Positions 1-11,678 of a stretch of 64,000 nucleotides of DNA are shown here, one piece after another. The notes beneath the pieces were generated by a model. It ran no database searches. It saw nothing but the letters and a program-made list of their open reading frames with translations, and had not been told where the DNA came from. Within the stretch, counting starts at the first letter, position 1; the number at the start of each line of letters is the position of its first letter. A program made the translations under genes and the position numbers. The stretch comes from Takakia lepidozioides (Eukaryota > Streptophyta > Takakiopsida > Takakiales > Takakiaceae), in NCBI GenBank assembly GCA_030704615.1, contig CM060732.1:72829053-72893052 (forward strand), given 5' to 3'.

Positions 1-33
1 CATCTGCTACGTACCGAAGTAGCCTTTGGAGAG

Positions 34-279
34 ATGTTCGTTGAAACGTTTTCTTCCATCCACGGCCAGCCCGAGCTGGACATCTTTAATGGGGTCTATA
101 CCACGTGCCTTTGTTATGCAGCGCCAGACATGGCCAGCAAGGACTTCAAATCCTGTGAAGGAACCCCCGTCTTTACGTTGCCCTGCTCGCTGTTTGAGAC
201 ATTCGATGTCCTAGAAAAGTACATGACCACTTGTTTCCAACATGAATGGATGACAAATATGACTGAAATGATTGTCTGA
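34..279 (+). other. Unrecognised open frame at window edge
   Basis: An open frame of 81 codons ends in TGA near position 279. It contains several cysteines but no motif I recognise. It may be the last exon of a gene starting outside the window, or part of a transposon. The following bases to about 565 hold no further coding signal that I can see. Whether it is expressed cannot be judged from sequence. Confidence 0.2.
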
Positions 280-564
280 GAAGAGCTGTATTGAGGATGG
301 TTCTACAACAATGAATTTCACCTTCTCCTGTTTTCCTTTTTTTTCTGAGAGGGAAAGGAAAACAGCACGAACAGACCCAAACATCCAGAAACAGACCAAG
401 AACAGTGCTCAATCTAAACACATTCCAGTCAAACCAATCCTAACTAAAAGGGGAGAAGAGGGATGTGCAGACTGAAGACAATATCCATTTTCTGACGCAT
501 TTTCCGGGATATTCCCACCAGAGAGTGACCCTCTTCAGCAACATCAAAAACATGGTTCCTGCCA

Positions 565-845
565 CTCTATCACCAACTTTCAAAATCTCGAGGCTGAGTT
601 TAAAGCCCTGGCCCTGTTGGGGACTGTTGCTCACACACAGCCGATCGATGCTTGTGTGAAGGGCTTTCTAGAGGATATCTGGAAAGCCCGAACTAATTGT
701 TCATATCAAGGTAAGTCACACTACTGGCGTGATCCCGTCACAAAGGTAGTGCCTACTCCCTATATTGCTGTCCAAACTGGGCATAGGGTCTATGAACACA
801 AGGCTACAGCAAACAAAGTTTTATGAGTACATTGCTCTCTCTCCT
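565..845 (+). repeat. Exon-like dispersed repeat, copy 1
   Basis: Positions 572-710 form a clean stop-free frame that includes the residues KGFLEDIWKARTN and is followed directly by a consensus 5' splice site (AAG|GTAAGT at 711). Downstream is a conserved non-coding block ending in GGCTACAGCAAAC. The same exon plus intron-start unit recurs at 866-1147, 10373-10632 and, inverted, about 35096-35335. Copy 1 is the only one whose exon frame stays open. The parent gene is not recognised. The likeliest reading is a captured exon spread by a transposon. Confidence 0.6.
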
Positions 846-865
846 TCTTATGAACATTGTCACCT

Positions 866-1147
866 CTGTTCACCAACTTTCAAAATCTCAAAAATGAGAC
901 TGAAGCCCAGTTGGGGTCCGACTTTTGGGCTGCTCACATACAGCAGATTGATGCTTGAGTGAAGGGCTCGCTGGACGAAATCTGAAAAAGCCCGAACTAA
1001 TTGTTTATATCTTGGTAAGTCCTACTACTGGACTGAGCCCCTCATAAAGGTAGTGTCTATCCCTATGTTTCTGCCCAAACTGGCGCGGTGTTTAATGGCC
1101 ACAAGGCTACGGCAAACAAGTCTAATGAGTGCATTCTCTCTCTGTCT
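866..1147 (+). repeat. Exon-like dispersed repeat, copy 2
   Basis: This direct neighbour of copy 1 has the same order: open-frame block, GTAAGT at 1015, then the conserved GGCCACAAGGCTACGGC block. The frame carries stops (for example after QQIDA), so it is a decayed copy. Copies 1 and 2 lie head to tail about 300 bp apart. Confidence 0.6.
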
Positions 1148-1340
1148 CAGTAGAGATGGGGCAGTAGGGTTCGCATCAACAAATATTGTAGTTTCTAGCA
1201 TGATGTCAATACTCACACTTTGGGGCTGATGGTATATCCACACAAGCCTGCCAGCTCCATGAGGGTTTCTATCTCGTAACTGCATGAGGTGTACAGACAC
1301 AATCCTGGTAAGCATTGACATGGGATAAACCCAATCTAGA

Positions 1341-2422
1341 CTAGATCGTTAGGAAAACCCATACCTCACGATCAAACTCCACCATCTTCGCAGTCATGGC
1401 TGGGAGCCCGCTCTCCATCCAGGACATATCAGGTGGGATAACAGTGTACTCCAGATGCTCAAACTCTGGCCTGGGAGGATGCCGAGCTTTCATTGCCAAA
1501 CGGTCAAAAATTGGAGGGACTGAGATCTCCACACCCCTAGAAATTTCAGCCCACGATGTAACAAAGTGCGAGAATGCAGCTCCATCCCCAACATGGTGAT
1601 GCAATTTCAGCACCAACGCCACTCCCCCACACTCGAACCTGGTTACCTGTAACATTCATCACCATCCTTGAACAAGACATTTGTCGCCAAACATCTTCCA
1701 GTCTTCAGAAAAAATACCTGGATTGATAAAATCGACTTTCTGACCTACAAACAAACTCTCCTGCTTTACGAGCATTGGTCTTCTTGATGAGAGAGAAATG
1801 AGAACCAGACAATACACATCCAGCACCACTCATCAGCAGATTTGTTCAGCTGGCTCCCTCTTCTCCCTCTCGCACACAAACAATGAGTTTGTTCGAATCT
1901 CATGTGCTCAACTCAACTCGTTTCCACTCTCACCTGAGCTAGGAGAAGGGACAACTCCGAAATGTCGCCACCACCGCTTTCCGCATTCATCTCAGGAGCC
2001 AGTAGCGGGAAGACGGAATTGGGCTGAAACTCATCGAGATCTTTCAGTGTTCCATCAGCGCAAGCTTCCAAAAAATCAACGCCCTTGTTGTTGCAATCAA
2101 CGTCGACACCCCCATTAGATCTCCTCATAAACCGTCCAGCCAGAGGATAGAATGCTGTCAATGCCTGGGAGAGTGAATCCTTGAGAATTTCCGTGCTCAT
2201 GAAATTGGGCTTGGATTCTACTTCATGATGGTGAAAAATGTAGAGAAACAATGAGTAACAGCGTGGCATAACTTGATCATTGTTGCTCAGCTCCAAGACT
2301 TCCGGAGGCCTTGGCTTTGCCGGGTACACCGTCCCTCTCACCTTCACTTCAATTTTCATACTGAGCTTATTTTGTGAAACCTCAAATCCGAGAATGGGTC
2401 CTGTGAATACAGGGATGGTCAA
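1341..2422 (-). pseudogene. BAHD acyltransferase, 3'-truncated
   Basis: This is a plant BAHD-family acyl-CoA-dependent acyltransferase (the hydroxycinnamoyl or anthocyanin acyltransferase type, which esterifies or amidates specialised metabolites in the cytosol). Exon 1 covers 2422-1934 and ends LLLAQ at a CAG|GTGAGA donor. The intron is 1933-1647, with acceptor ACAG. Exon 2 (1646-1365) resumes in phase with VTRFECGGVAL and carries the catalytic HHxxxDG motif (HHHVGDG). A second possible donor (GAG|GTATGG) follows exon 2. I found no downstream exon with the DFGWG structural motif, and the exon-like repeat copies lie where it would be. About the first half of a normal 430-450 residue protein is present. 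It is most likely a truncated gene fragment, though a distant last exon outside the window cannot be excluded. Confidence 0.75.
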
Positions 2423-2905
2423 GTGATGGTGATAGTATGGATGGAATATACAGGATTTGATTCTTGCTAGACGGCTATGTCACCCTGGTTCAATATGTCA
2501 CTCCCTTGTGATGGTCCATGTCACTCCCGTTTCTGGTGTCACTCCTTTTTTGTACTTTTTATAAGCTTACTTGGTCAAATCCAGTGTTGTGCCGGTTCTG
2601 CCTTTTTAAGGAACCGGTTTGGGTTTCTTTTTGGAGCCAAGTCCGGGACCGGATCCGGGTTTTCCGGGTTTGTCAACACGGACTCGGGTTAGGGTCCGGG
2701 TAGTTGTTGGGAAATATTAGCGGGTTCACAGGTTCGGATCCGGGTCCTAATTAATTTATTAAATAAATTAGAAAAATGATATTAATTAGGGTTTGGCTGG
2801 AAAAACTTTAAATCCTAATAATGAATTTAATTTCAAAAGACATTCCTTCAAAATATACCATGAATATGTATTGCTCATTTAACACAAGAATTAAAATAGA
2901 AGTTT
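2423..2905. other. Non-coding spacer
   Basis: This is the upstream side of the BAHD fragment. It contains a degenerate CCGGGTTCGG/GGTCCGGG repeat (about 2600-2750), then AT-rich sequence. I see no gene here. Confidence 0.4.
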
Positions 2906-5900
2906 GAGTTTTTCTTTTTTCTTTTTTTTCTTTTTTCTTTTTTTTTTGGTTGCAGAACAGGGACAGAGACCCTGGTAGAACTTTATTATGATTATTTATG
3001 GACCCATCTACATGGTTCTCTACCACCCCTTACGGGTGTTGTCCAACTAGGGTTTCGGAATGGCAGACTTTTTATCTCTCCTCGGGAGGTAGGCTACTTT
3101 ATGATGACTCCGTTTAGGGGAGTGTTCGCCTTTCACTGATCACGGTGTGTACCTCTATGGTGTACGATGGGGTTTTAATTTTTTACTAAAGAAGATAGTC
3201 TTGGAGGGCGGTAGAAGAGGGGCCGGGGGGGGGGGGGGGGGTTTGGTGGTAGTATTGGCCGCAACGGCCCTAGAGAAAGATAGGGGGTCAAGCTTGACAG
3301 TTTCAAAATGGTCAAAGTGGGAGAAGGAGACGTTGCATGATCTAGCATTTGAAAAGAAGAGCAGAGGAGCAAAAATACGAAGAGAAGACAAGATGATAAG
3401 AGAAGCTAAAATTGAAGATCGTTGCTGCCTAGGTGAAGCGTAGTTTGCTTGATGCACGAATGTGACGCCAGTTGATCTCTCTCTCAAATTTTGGCGACAC
3501 AATGGAGGGCTGTCCCGATGTCTCTCCAGGCGACCGGTGGGAGCGCTGTCCAGGTGCAGTTTGATGGAGAGGTGCTGCTGCAGATAAGGCCATCTCTGGC
3601 CCAGGTAGATCGGAAGACCGAGTGGAGAGCATCTGCTTGCATGGGCTTCCTAGCCATATCTGCACACAGTTTAGACCACGCCCTTCTAGCTTCAATCTGT
3701 AGATCCCAAAAAATCCAGGACAGAGTGGAAGAGATAGAGCATGTCTTGTTTGAGAGAGTCCAAACACATCTTGATTTCCAGATATGCCAAAGCGTCGAGC
3801 CTCTGAGACATTCGAAGACAGGGCAGTGAAAGGCTTTGTTTTTGGACCCGAGGCCATAGTTAAGGAGTAAGCTAATGGGGGTCAATGGCTGATTGTCCCA
3901 GTGGAAATAAAACTATTTCGCAAAAGGCCAGATCTTAGCCGGAGCTCGACAATAGAGAAGGCAGTGTTCCAAAGTCTCCAAAATACCAGAGGAGTAGCAT
4001 GAGCAGAGAAGGGCATCCTGAAATTGAAGCCATTCACCGACTTTGAGTGCTCTGTTGGCAATCTGCCATAGGAAAGCTGATATTTTCGTTGGCCTAGTTT
4101 TGGCCAAGATGGATCCCCAGATGACCTTCCGGTTCTCTGCTTGAAAGCCGTAGGAATCCCATTTACCATTCCACTTAGTAGAGATGGGAAGAGGGGCGGC
4201 AAGGGCTTTGTAAGCCTTTTTGGTGGTTTATAGAAAGAATGGTTATGCAACCCTGCCGAAGTTCCAAGCCCACTTGCTGGGGTCAAATTGAAGCTTTGTG
4301 GACGGCAGGAGATCCATAGGAAGGAGTTTGAGGATAGCCAGGTAAAGATTCGGAGGATTCGAACTGTGGGGTCCAGGGTTGGGTTCATTTCCTTGGTTGG
4401 GGATGTCCAAAATACTCTAATAGGGGTGTGTGAAAAAGCAGGGATGGAGATAGGGATGTGGGTTTTGAGGTAGAGGGACATTGTGACCTGGTCTATGAAG
4501 AATGAAAAGGCCTCTATGGAGACGTCATTGGCGTTGAGGATGAAAAAGACAGTGAGCGAATTGTTGAGGATACCTAGGGACCAAAAGTGAGAGCGAGGGG
4601 TTTGGGGGCCAGCCTGTAGAGAAACCAGCCAGAGGGGATTAATGACGGCAGTGATAGACCAAAGTCCTGCAGAGGCTCTTGACATGCCCATTTTCTGAGC
4701 TGCAGTGTGAAGGTCGATGAAAGCATTAGAGGCCCAGATATCTTTGACCTATGAGATGCCAACTTTGTCCCAGAAAGACCATCGTTTGGCCTGGGTTCGA
4801 TCAGCCTGAGTTGGTGGAATTTGGTTGAGGAAGATGTGTTGTCTCAAAACTTCTTTATAAGACTAGGGCTCCTTCTTTGTTAGGAGGGGTCTGATCCTTC
4901 CCCAGGCCCACCAGATGGTGGACCACAAGGTGGAACCAGTGTCCTTGCACTACCCATCGAAGAGAGGGGGCCCATTGGGCTAGCTTCAGGGGGGTTGCTA
5001 TGAAGAATGTTACCAGCCCCCTACGGGACCAAAAAAGCGTGGGATCCATTTACCCAGGAGAGCTGTTATTTGCATGTCAAGGTCAATAAGTCCTAGTCCA
5101 CCCAATTTCTTTGGGAGGCACATCTGCTTCCAAGAGACTTGGGGGCTCTTTTCTTCCTTGATTACAGTTTTCCACCCCCCAAATAAGTTTCGAAGAAGTG
5201 CACGGACTTGTTTTATCTGGGAGGAGTTGGGTCTCCAAGAAGAGGATTTAAACCAGAGTCCAGCCGAGAGAACTTGGTTTACTGCAAGGATTCTTCCGGT
5301 TATGGAGAGGTGCTTGGAACCCCAGAAGTTTAGTTTTTCTTAAAGTCTGGCCAGAGTGGCTGCGAAACATTGGTCATTCGTAAGGTTAATGCCAAAGGTA
5401 TACCCTAGAAGAGTTGTGGTTTGGCCAGGCTGAAGCCAGGAGAGCCCCAATTCTGCTCCCCATGTGGGCCGAGGGCCTACGTCAGACCGGGTGTAGTCTC
5501 ATGCGAGGATCGCACAGGTCTTAGACCAGTTGAATTTGAATCCAGAGGCATTGCAGAATGAGTCCAGGGTAGATGAGGTTGAGCGAAGGTTTTGTGGAGT
5601 TGCTTGCAAGATTAAGAAAGTGTCGTCGACAAACGTAGAGTCTTTAAGTTCTGCTAGTTGCTGGGTATGATAGTTTGTGATGCGAAGGCCTTTTATGTCC
5701 TGGTTAGCTTGAAGCATGTACCCCAGAGAGTCGGAAGGGGGGCGAGTGGGCATCCTTGTCTAACTGACCTGCTGAGAGGAAAGGAGGGGGAGAGGTGACC
5801 ATTGACCATGACTCTGCTAGAAGCATTGTGAAGAAGGATATGGACCCACTGGCAGAAGAAGTGGGGGAGTCCCACTTTGCGGAGGGCTCCGTGGAGGAAG

Positions 5901-7045
5901 GACCATTCTACCCTATCGAATGCTTTTTCAAAGTCAAGGAGGAGGAGGGCTATGGCTTGCTCCGTTCTTTGAGCAAAGATAGGGATCTCTTGGGCTAGAA
6001 GGGTGTTATCCAAGATATATCTACCCTTTATGAAGCATGTTTGGTTGGGCCTAATGAGTTTTGGGAGAAGAGGCTGAAGCCAAAGGGCTAGAGCCTTAGC
6101 TATAATTTTGTAGGCTACATTGAGAAGAGTAATAGGGCGGTAGTTGCTGATGTTGGTACAATCCCCTTTTTTATATAGCAGAGTGATAACCCCTTGTGTC
6201 ATAAAAGCAGACATGAGTCCTTGCATGAAGATGTGATTAGCCATTGCAAGGAAGTCAGCCGAGATATCGTCCCACAGGGCTTTGAAAAACTCCACTGGGA
6301 TGCCATCCAAGCCTGGGGATTTGCCGTTGTGCATTTTCCTTAGGGCCTCTTCAAGTTCCAAATCTGTGAAAAGGCCTTCCTAAGAGGTCGTTGTTTCAGG
6401 AGAGAGGAGGGTGGGGGTTGTGTGCAGGCAGTCTTGCTGCAGGCTCGAGAGGGTCAAGTCACCGGAGGAAGGGCTACTAAAAAGGTTCGCAAAGTGACGT
6501 CCTGCCAAGGAAGCCAGAAGTTTGGGGTTGGATGCCAATGAGCCAGAGGAGGAATCAAGCAGCTCAGTGATGTTTTACGCGGCTCTACGGAATCTTGTTT
6601 TGTCAAAAAAGTATTTAGTCATTTTCTCTCCCTTGGTTGCCCAGTTTATGCCAGCTTGAAGTTTTAAGTTTTTGATCCTACAGAGATTGGAAGGATTTGA
6701 GGCTTCCAGGTAGGTTAGAAATGTGTGCTCATCGCATCTAGTGGATTCGATTCTAGATTGGCAGACTGAAAGACATTTGGAAAGGGCTTTGATCTTTTTT
6801 CCTCTGATTATTGTTAGGTCCTTGTTCATAGCCTGAGCTGCTCTGCTGGCTGCTGCTAGTTTGGTCTGGAATCTGGATGTGGGGTCTTGATTTGGACAGC
6901 CAGCCTGCAGCCAAGCCGCCAGCAAACCGTTTTTTAAGGAGGGAATTTTGAGCGGGGAGGAATTTAGTTTGTAAAGACCCCCGCCTCTAGATCGAAGGTA
7001 CGGATGACGACCTGTGCAAAATCTGACCATATACAACTCCAAGTA
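2906..7045 (-). mobile_element. 5'-truncated L1-type LINE retrotransposon
   Basis: This non-LTR retrotransposon lies on the minus strand, with its 3' end at a T-rich run (2906-2948; the poly-A tail on the sense strand), preceded in sense by AATAAAGTTC. From sense 5' to 3' it holds the linker before RT (7042-6575), reverse transcriptase (6361-5499), connection and zinc-binding reverse-transcriptase region (about 5049-3882) and the C-terminal tail with LWHIWKSR (about 3885-3484). The apurinic-type endonuclease and ORF1 are missing, as expected from incomplete reverse transcription. Several frameshifts and stops make it dead. A 17-19 base G run at about 3224-3242 lies in the 3' part. I could not identify target-site duplications by eye. 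Confidence 0.85.
5499..6361 (-). pseudogene. LINE reverse transcriptase domain, frameshifted
   Basis: The RT core is diagnostic of plant L1 elements. It shows NGKSPGLDGIPVEFFK, NYRPITLLNVAYKI, LLLLDFEKAFDRVEW (motif A, first catalytic Asp) and SVRQGCPLAP (motif B). A frameshift near 5755 separates this from the next block, where the usual FADD catalytic box reads FVDDT. The product would have copied LINE RNA at a nicked chromosomal target. The frameshift between motif B and the catalytic box abolishes a full-length enzyme. Confidence 0.85.
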
Positions 7046-7300
7046 GGACCCTAAAGTATGCCCTGAGTTGACCTACAACTCCTCATACATGGCCATTTGA
7101 GAACCCTAAACTAGCCGACCCCGTGGATACAGTTGGAAGACTCCACAACTCCCTCATTTCCCATTCTTCCGCCATCCTTGGCAACGGAAGCATGATAAAA
7201 ATGTGTGCATTGTAGCAGTATATAAGGTGCACCATGCATCCCATTTGATTGATGCTTGGCTGCTGTATTAATTGGCCATTGTCCCAAAACACTCGCCTTG
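7046..7300. other. Spacer between LINE and LTR-like fragment
   Basis: This short segment has no gene or repeat that I recognise. The 5' border of the truncated LINE falls at or just below its start. Confidence 0.3.
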
Positions 7301-7920
7301 TCGCGGCCCTTTGCCTTGAGGGAGGGGGTCGGGACACGAGAGGGGATGCCCCTGTGGTGGGGGCAGTGGCGACAATAGATGCGGGTGCTGAAGCACCCTT
7401 GAGTGCCCAAGGCACTCAAGGAGGCGGAGGCGCTCACTAGGTGGAGCCCCGCACACCGGATTGCGGTGGGGGTGGTTCCACGAGGGGTGGTGTTAGCTTA
7501 GTGGGACTTAGTGGGGGTGGCATAGCACTCACCATGGGGGCGGAGACCTTGTGGTGGGAGTCGTGGGGAGTATTGGGACTCATCACGGTCCAATGGGACC
7601 GTGGTGGGTGGGCCAAGACTCACCGCGACTCATCACCGGGAATCAAGGGTTTTCGTGGTGGTTCGCCATAAAATGGCATGGTTGTTTGTGAAACCCCCGC
7701 GGATAGTCACAGAAGTATATATAGGGAGTAGTAACCCCGAGAACGGTGCAAGCCCGTTGGTGACCAAAAACTAGTGAGTAAGCGTGCGAGCCGGAAAGCG
7801 ACCAAGGTGTGGGGAGCTATTCCAGACTGCCATCGACCAAAGGGAATTTCCACTAGGCCCAAATTGGGAGAGGGTCTTGTGGAGGAGTAAAGGGGGACCG
7901 TTATGTCCCGGTGAGAGTTA
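7301..7920 (+). mobile_element. LTR-like fragment (3' part of an LTR)
   Basis: Bases 7301-7536 are nearly identical to 17911-18146, which lies downstream of the chromovirus body. This fragment then continues through a TATA-like AGTATATATAGGG (about 7707-7725) and a typical retroelement leader-like stretch (GGTGAGAGTTAGAATC) to about 7920. The simplest reading is a solo or truncated LTR of the same retrotransposon family. It abuts the 3' end of the F-box pseudogene and may supply that frame's last codons. Confidence 0.55.
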
Positions 7921-9264
7921 GAATCTGTAGAGGCGGCACTCTCTTGAGAAATTGCACCCGAGGGACATCCTAACGATTTCTCTCCAACCCAAGTTAAACA
8001 TGTCCTCCTCGGGTCGCAGAATCCTTCGGGAGCAACGTGAAGAGGAGTGCATTGGGCCAATCCACATCAAACCTTGATGAGGCAAATCACTGACGAGCTG
8101 ATCACTTGTCACTCTGCCCATTGCCTGGTTTAATGCCTTAATCTCTTGCGACGACTTGTTGCATTTCCTGGACATCCTGATCGATGCGGTGGGCATGCTT
8201 TCGTAGTACCACCCGTTGGTGTCTTCAACATGCCCTTTAAGCATCTGGTCATTACCATACACAGAAAACCGTCCGGGGATGTAGCCACAAACTGCGCGAG
8301 GTAGCTGCCCTACACTTTTGCTCACGTTCTCAATGACCATCCACTTTTCCAGCAACGGATCAAACACCTCTGCTGACCTGAACATCTCGACTTTTACCTC
8401 ATCACGGTCACTATCGACGACAAAGAACCGGCCGCTAAACACTGTTCGCACGAAGTCGAAACGAGCAATTCTCAGATCTGGAAGGGGCAGACACTTTTCT
8501 GCTTTGAGATCAAAAACTTCTGCGGAGCTGAAGCAAAGCGATATACCTTGGTCGTGCGGAGATATCCGACTGCGAGAACTGCCCCCTGCCACGGACACAT
8601 TCCCTTTGATAGCAGCACAGGCAAAATCAGGTCCACTTTGAAGCATGGACGCCGCAAGCGACCACTGCCTCGTTACCATGTTAAAGCGCTAGACTTGTCT
8701 GCCTTTTTCATCATACTGTATATGATCCCTCCCACCCTGCGATCCCCCAATGAGGAAGAGCTTGGGCCCCACCACTACACAGCGGAAACTCCTCCAAAAA
8801 CCACTCCACCTTGCTGGATGCTCTATCGTGGCCAAGGGCTTGGCCCAGTTGGGGGAAACAGACTTGGTGTCCAAGATAGTGATTCTGAGGGGACCAAGTT
8901 GGACAGGCACACTCACTACAATCAGCAGATTCTCTAACACACCCACCCTGGAACGAAAAGTGTGAACATAGTCACTGTACAGAACAGAAGCCCAATACTT
9001 GCAGACAGTACATAGCTTTAACTGGAACTGCCGAGGTAGGCGAGCCAGGCATCGCAATGCTAGCTCATTGGGAAGCCCTGGTATGATCTGACCATGGCTC
9101 CCTCCCGCATCCCTATCTTTTGATTCTGTAATTAAAGGAGCCACCGAAGATGTCCCTGCCACTTCCTCAGGTAAATTCTTTCCGGTCCCGACAAATCCAA
9201 CACGTTGTTTACCCGAAGATTTTGACATGCCTGCTGTACACTCTTTGTTCCGTCTCTCTTTCAC
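7918..9264 (-). pseudogene. F-box/kelch protein with one nonsense codon
   Basis: The predicted protein has an F-box near residues 60-100 (IPGLPNELALRCLARLP, then CTVCKYWASVL), followed by kelch-like strands (VVGPKLFLIGGSQGG, SSAEVFDLKAEKCLPLPDL, SAEVFDPLLEKW). F-box/kelch proteins act in SCF ubiquitin ligases: the F-box binds SKP1 and the propeller binds substrate. The frame is continuous from 9264 to 7918 except for one TAG at 8689-8691, where the reading (GRQV-stop-RFNMVTRQW) otherwise runs straight on. So a single point mutation broke it, or the base is an assembly error. The extreme C-terminus runs into the LTR-like fragment and is probably not original. Confidence 0.8.
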
Positions 9265-10291
9265 AAACTAGTAATAAGTGGTTGTGCTGCTTAACGTTGC
9301 TGCCATGCAAATCCACTCAACTACAAGTCATACATGTGGGCTGCAGCTTTTTTAGCTTATAACTATGCACACATGCAAAATCAGGATCAATGATGAAATG
9401 ATTCACTGAGAATTCTCTATCCAACCATAACAACACAACAAGCAGGTTGTTTCTCCCCGGACCTCTGATCCCCTGTTTATACTCAATGTCTATGGCCAAA
9501 TCAACTGAGATAACTATAGCATAACGTGCTCAGAGTTATTTCCATCTACTGTTATTCATAATGACTGCTAACTAAAGCTTAACTGAGGCTTATCGCTATT
9601 ATTAAGTATGACTTACCATCAGTGCATTCTGACTTGTAATCACATTAACTCTAAGTAGAAGTAGAGTTGATTTCCAACACACTAGAGGCAAAGGAGCTAC
9701 ATTCACTAACTAATAAGCTGTGCCTAAACTTGGCTGCAGCTCTGTTAACTAGTTACTTCATACATGCAGTTCACTAGAGACATGCAGCTATATTCACTGA
9801 CTTAGCTGTGCCTAAACTTGCCTGCAGCTTTTGTTAACTTATTACTGTTCACCCCATACATGAGTGCAGATATGTTCACTTTTGTGTTGGTTAGCTATCC
9901 TCTCTCAAGCACACATCACTGTAAAATTTTCTTTTTCTTATTCAATCCTGACTAGTTCAAACCATAGAGTAATGAGAACCGGAAAGCATACTCGATGGAT
10001 CAGTCAATTACATGTGAATTAAAAAAACAGCACATTACGATGAGGGCCAGTGTTTTTTACCTGGCAAAAAATCACCAGATTTCGACCTACACTCAATAGG
10101 ATTTGAGAAATATATCATTAGACAGAAAAAGGTCCAAATGCTTGAAAGTCTCTGGATTGCACCAATTACAATATGGAATTGGAATATGTCTGTGTGGCAG
10201 GGGATGTGCTTGCCACAGCAGTTGGTGGACGCCTTTACTGTGCAACTGCAGATGGGTAAGTCAGCCCATGAACTTACGAATGTGTGCCATG

Positions 10292-10337
<46 letters not shown>

Positions 10338-10372
10338 ATGTTTCTGAAAATGTTTCACAACGTCTGCAATTC
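9265..10372. other. Non-coding region with small tandem duplication and microsatellite
   Basis: This lies upstream of the F-box pseudogene. A segment beginning AGCTGTGCCTAAACTTG occurs at about 9716 and again at about 9803. A pure CT microsatellite spans roughly 10293-10334. I see no gene. Confidence 0.5.
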
Positions 10373-10640
10373 TATTCACCAACTTTGAAAATCTCTAGGC
10401 TGAGCCTGAAGCCCTTGCTGGGCACCTCACACACGGCAGATTGATGTTTGTGTAGGGGGCCTTCTAGAGGATATTTGGAAAGCCCGAACTAATTGGTTCT
10501 ACCATGGTAAGCCCCGCCACTGGAGTGAGCCCTCACAAAGGTAGTGTTTGTTCCCTTCTGTTCCACCCCAACTGGACATGGGGTCTATGGCCACAAGGCT
10601 ACGGCAACACGTCTTATGATTACATCGCTCTCCTCAAACA
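10373..10640 (+). repeat. Exon-like dispersed repeat, copy 3
   Basis: It has the same architecture as the copies at 565 and 866: an ACCAACTTTGAAAATCTC start, a decayed coding block, a splice donor (ATG|GTAAG at 10507) and the GGCCACAAGGCTACGGC block. Stops interrupt the exon frame. Confidence 0.6.
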
Positions 10641-11288
10641 AGGTTTTATCTGGGAGCATTGGATACATAACCGACCACCAAGGCATTACCTCTATGACAA
10701 TGCGGTTGTCCAGGAATGGATGAACGACAGAGAAGTGCTTAGCAGCTTATGAGGCACTTTGCCTTTGTGCCCTGTTGGTGGCTCCAGTTGTTTTTGGGTT
10801 TCTATGGCTCTCTAATTTGGTTTATAGTGGTTCTACTGTTTTGCTGCACATGTGCCTTGGACTCTTTCTCTCATATATGAACACGCTGCCATTTTACTAT
10901 GTTTTCTCTGGTCCATGGCTCATAAAGGGTCTTCAATTTGTCACAGGAATGCTGTCCAGATGGAGCCTTTTGAGTTTCTGTGGCAGGATGCTACACATGT
11001 GGCTTCTTGCACCAAGTAGGGACAAAATGGCAATAGCAGTTTTAAGAAGATGGCATGTATCCAAGCCCAGGAGGGTATCTGAAACAGCTACCAATCTTTT
11101 GTGGGTCTATGTCCTATTTGTTCTGGCGTCCTCTGAAGTAAGTGTGCAGGTTATCCATTTCATTGCACATCAATCAAGCAAGTAAAGCTCACGGTACCTC
11201 CTCAGATGTGGCATCAATAGAGCAACAGAGGAGCTGCACTATTTGATTCCGCTTCTCTGCGCTGGCATCTCTGCTGAAGGTCCTCGGT
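10641..11288. other. Region with no recognised gene
   Basis: A 136-codon frame rich in hydrophobic residues (10775-11185, +) exists, but it has no family signature and no supporting context. I treat it as probably fortuitous. Nothing else stands out. Confidence 0.3.
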
Positions 11289-11678
11289 GTGCACAATCCC
11301 TCTTTGAACTCAACTTTTCAAGGTTTGAATTCATTAGTTGTAGACGGCTCTGGATGGAGAGATCGTGTTACTAGGCATTCTCGTGCCTGCGCTGGCAGCG
11401 CCTTATGGACTGCAACCAGCACTGGAAACAAAATGTGTCTGCAACATGACCAGCCCCTTTTCCATCCCCTGATACTGTTGAAGACCAACCAAGAAAGGAG
11501 GAATCACAAGAGCGGCGCATCCAGCTTGCACTCTGCCATCTCCCTCCCGGTTTCTTCACTGGGGGCAAGGAACACTAGCGGTGCTTCACTGGTTCATACC
11601 TTACCCTACACGTCTCTTGTCCCAAGCTCCGTGTTACGATCCCAAGAACACATTAGAGAGGTTTTGTGGGTGGGCAAT

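Noticed and set aside
1025-1321. Third BAHD exon downstream of 1341 on the minus strand
   Set aside because: The frame lacks BAHD similarity and the DFGWG motif, and its lower half is the dispersed exon-like repeat.
3147-3443. 98-codon glycine-rich frame spanning the G run
   Set aside because: It is antisense to the LINE 3' part, and the glycine run is simply translated poly-G.
10775-11185. 136-codon hydrophobic frame as a possible membrane protein
   Set aside because: No family signature, no introns or neighbours supporting it, and it follows decayed repeat sequence. Probably chance.
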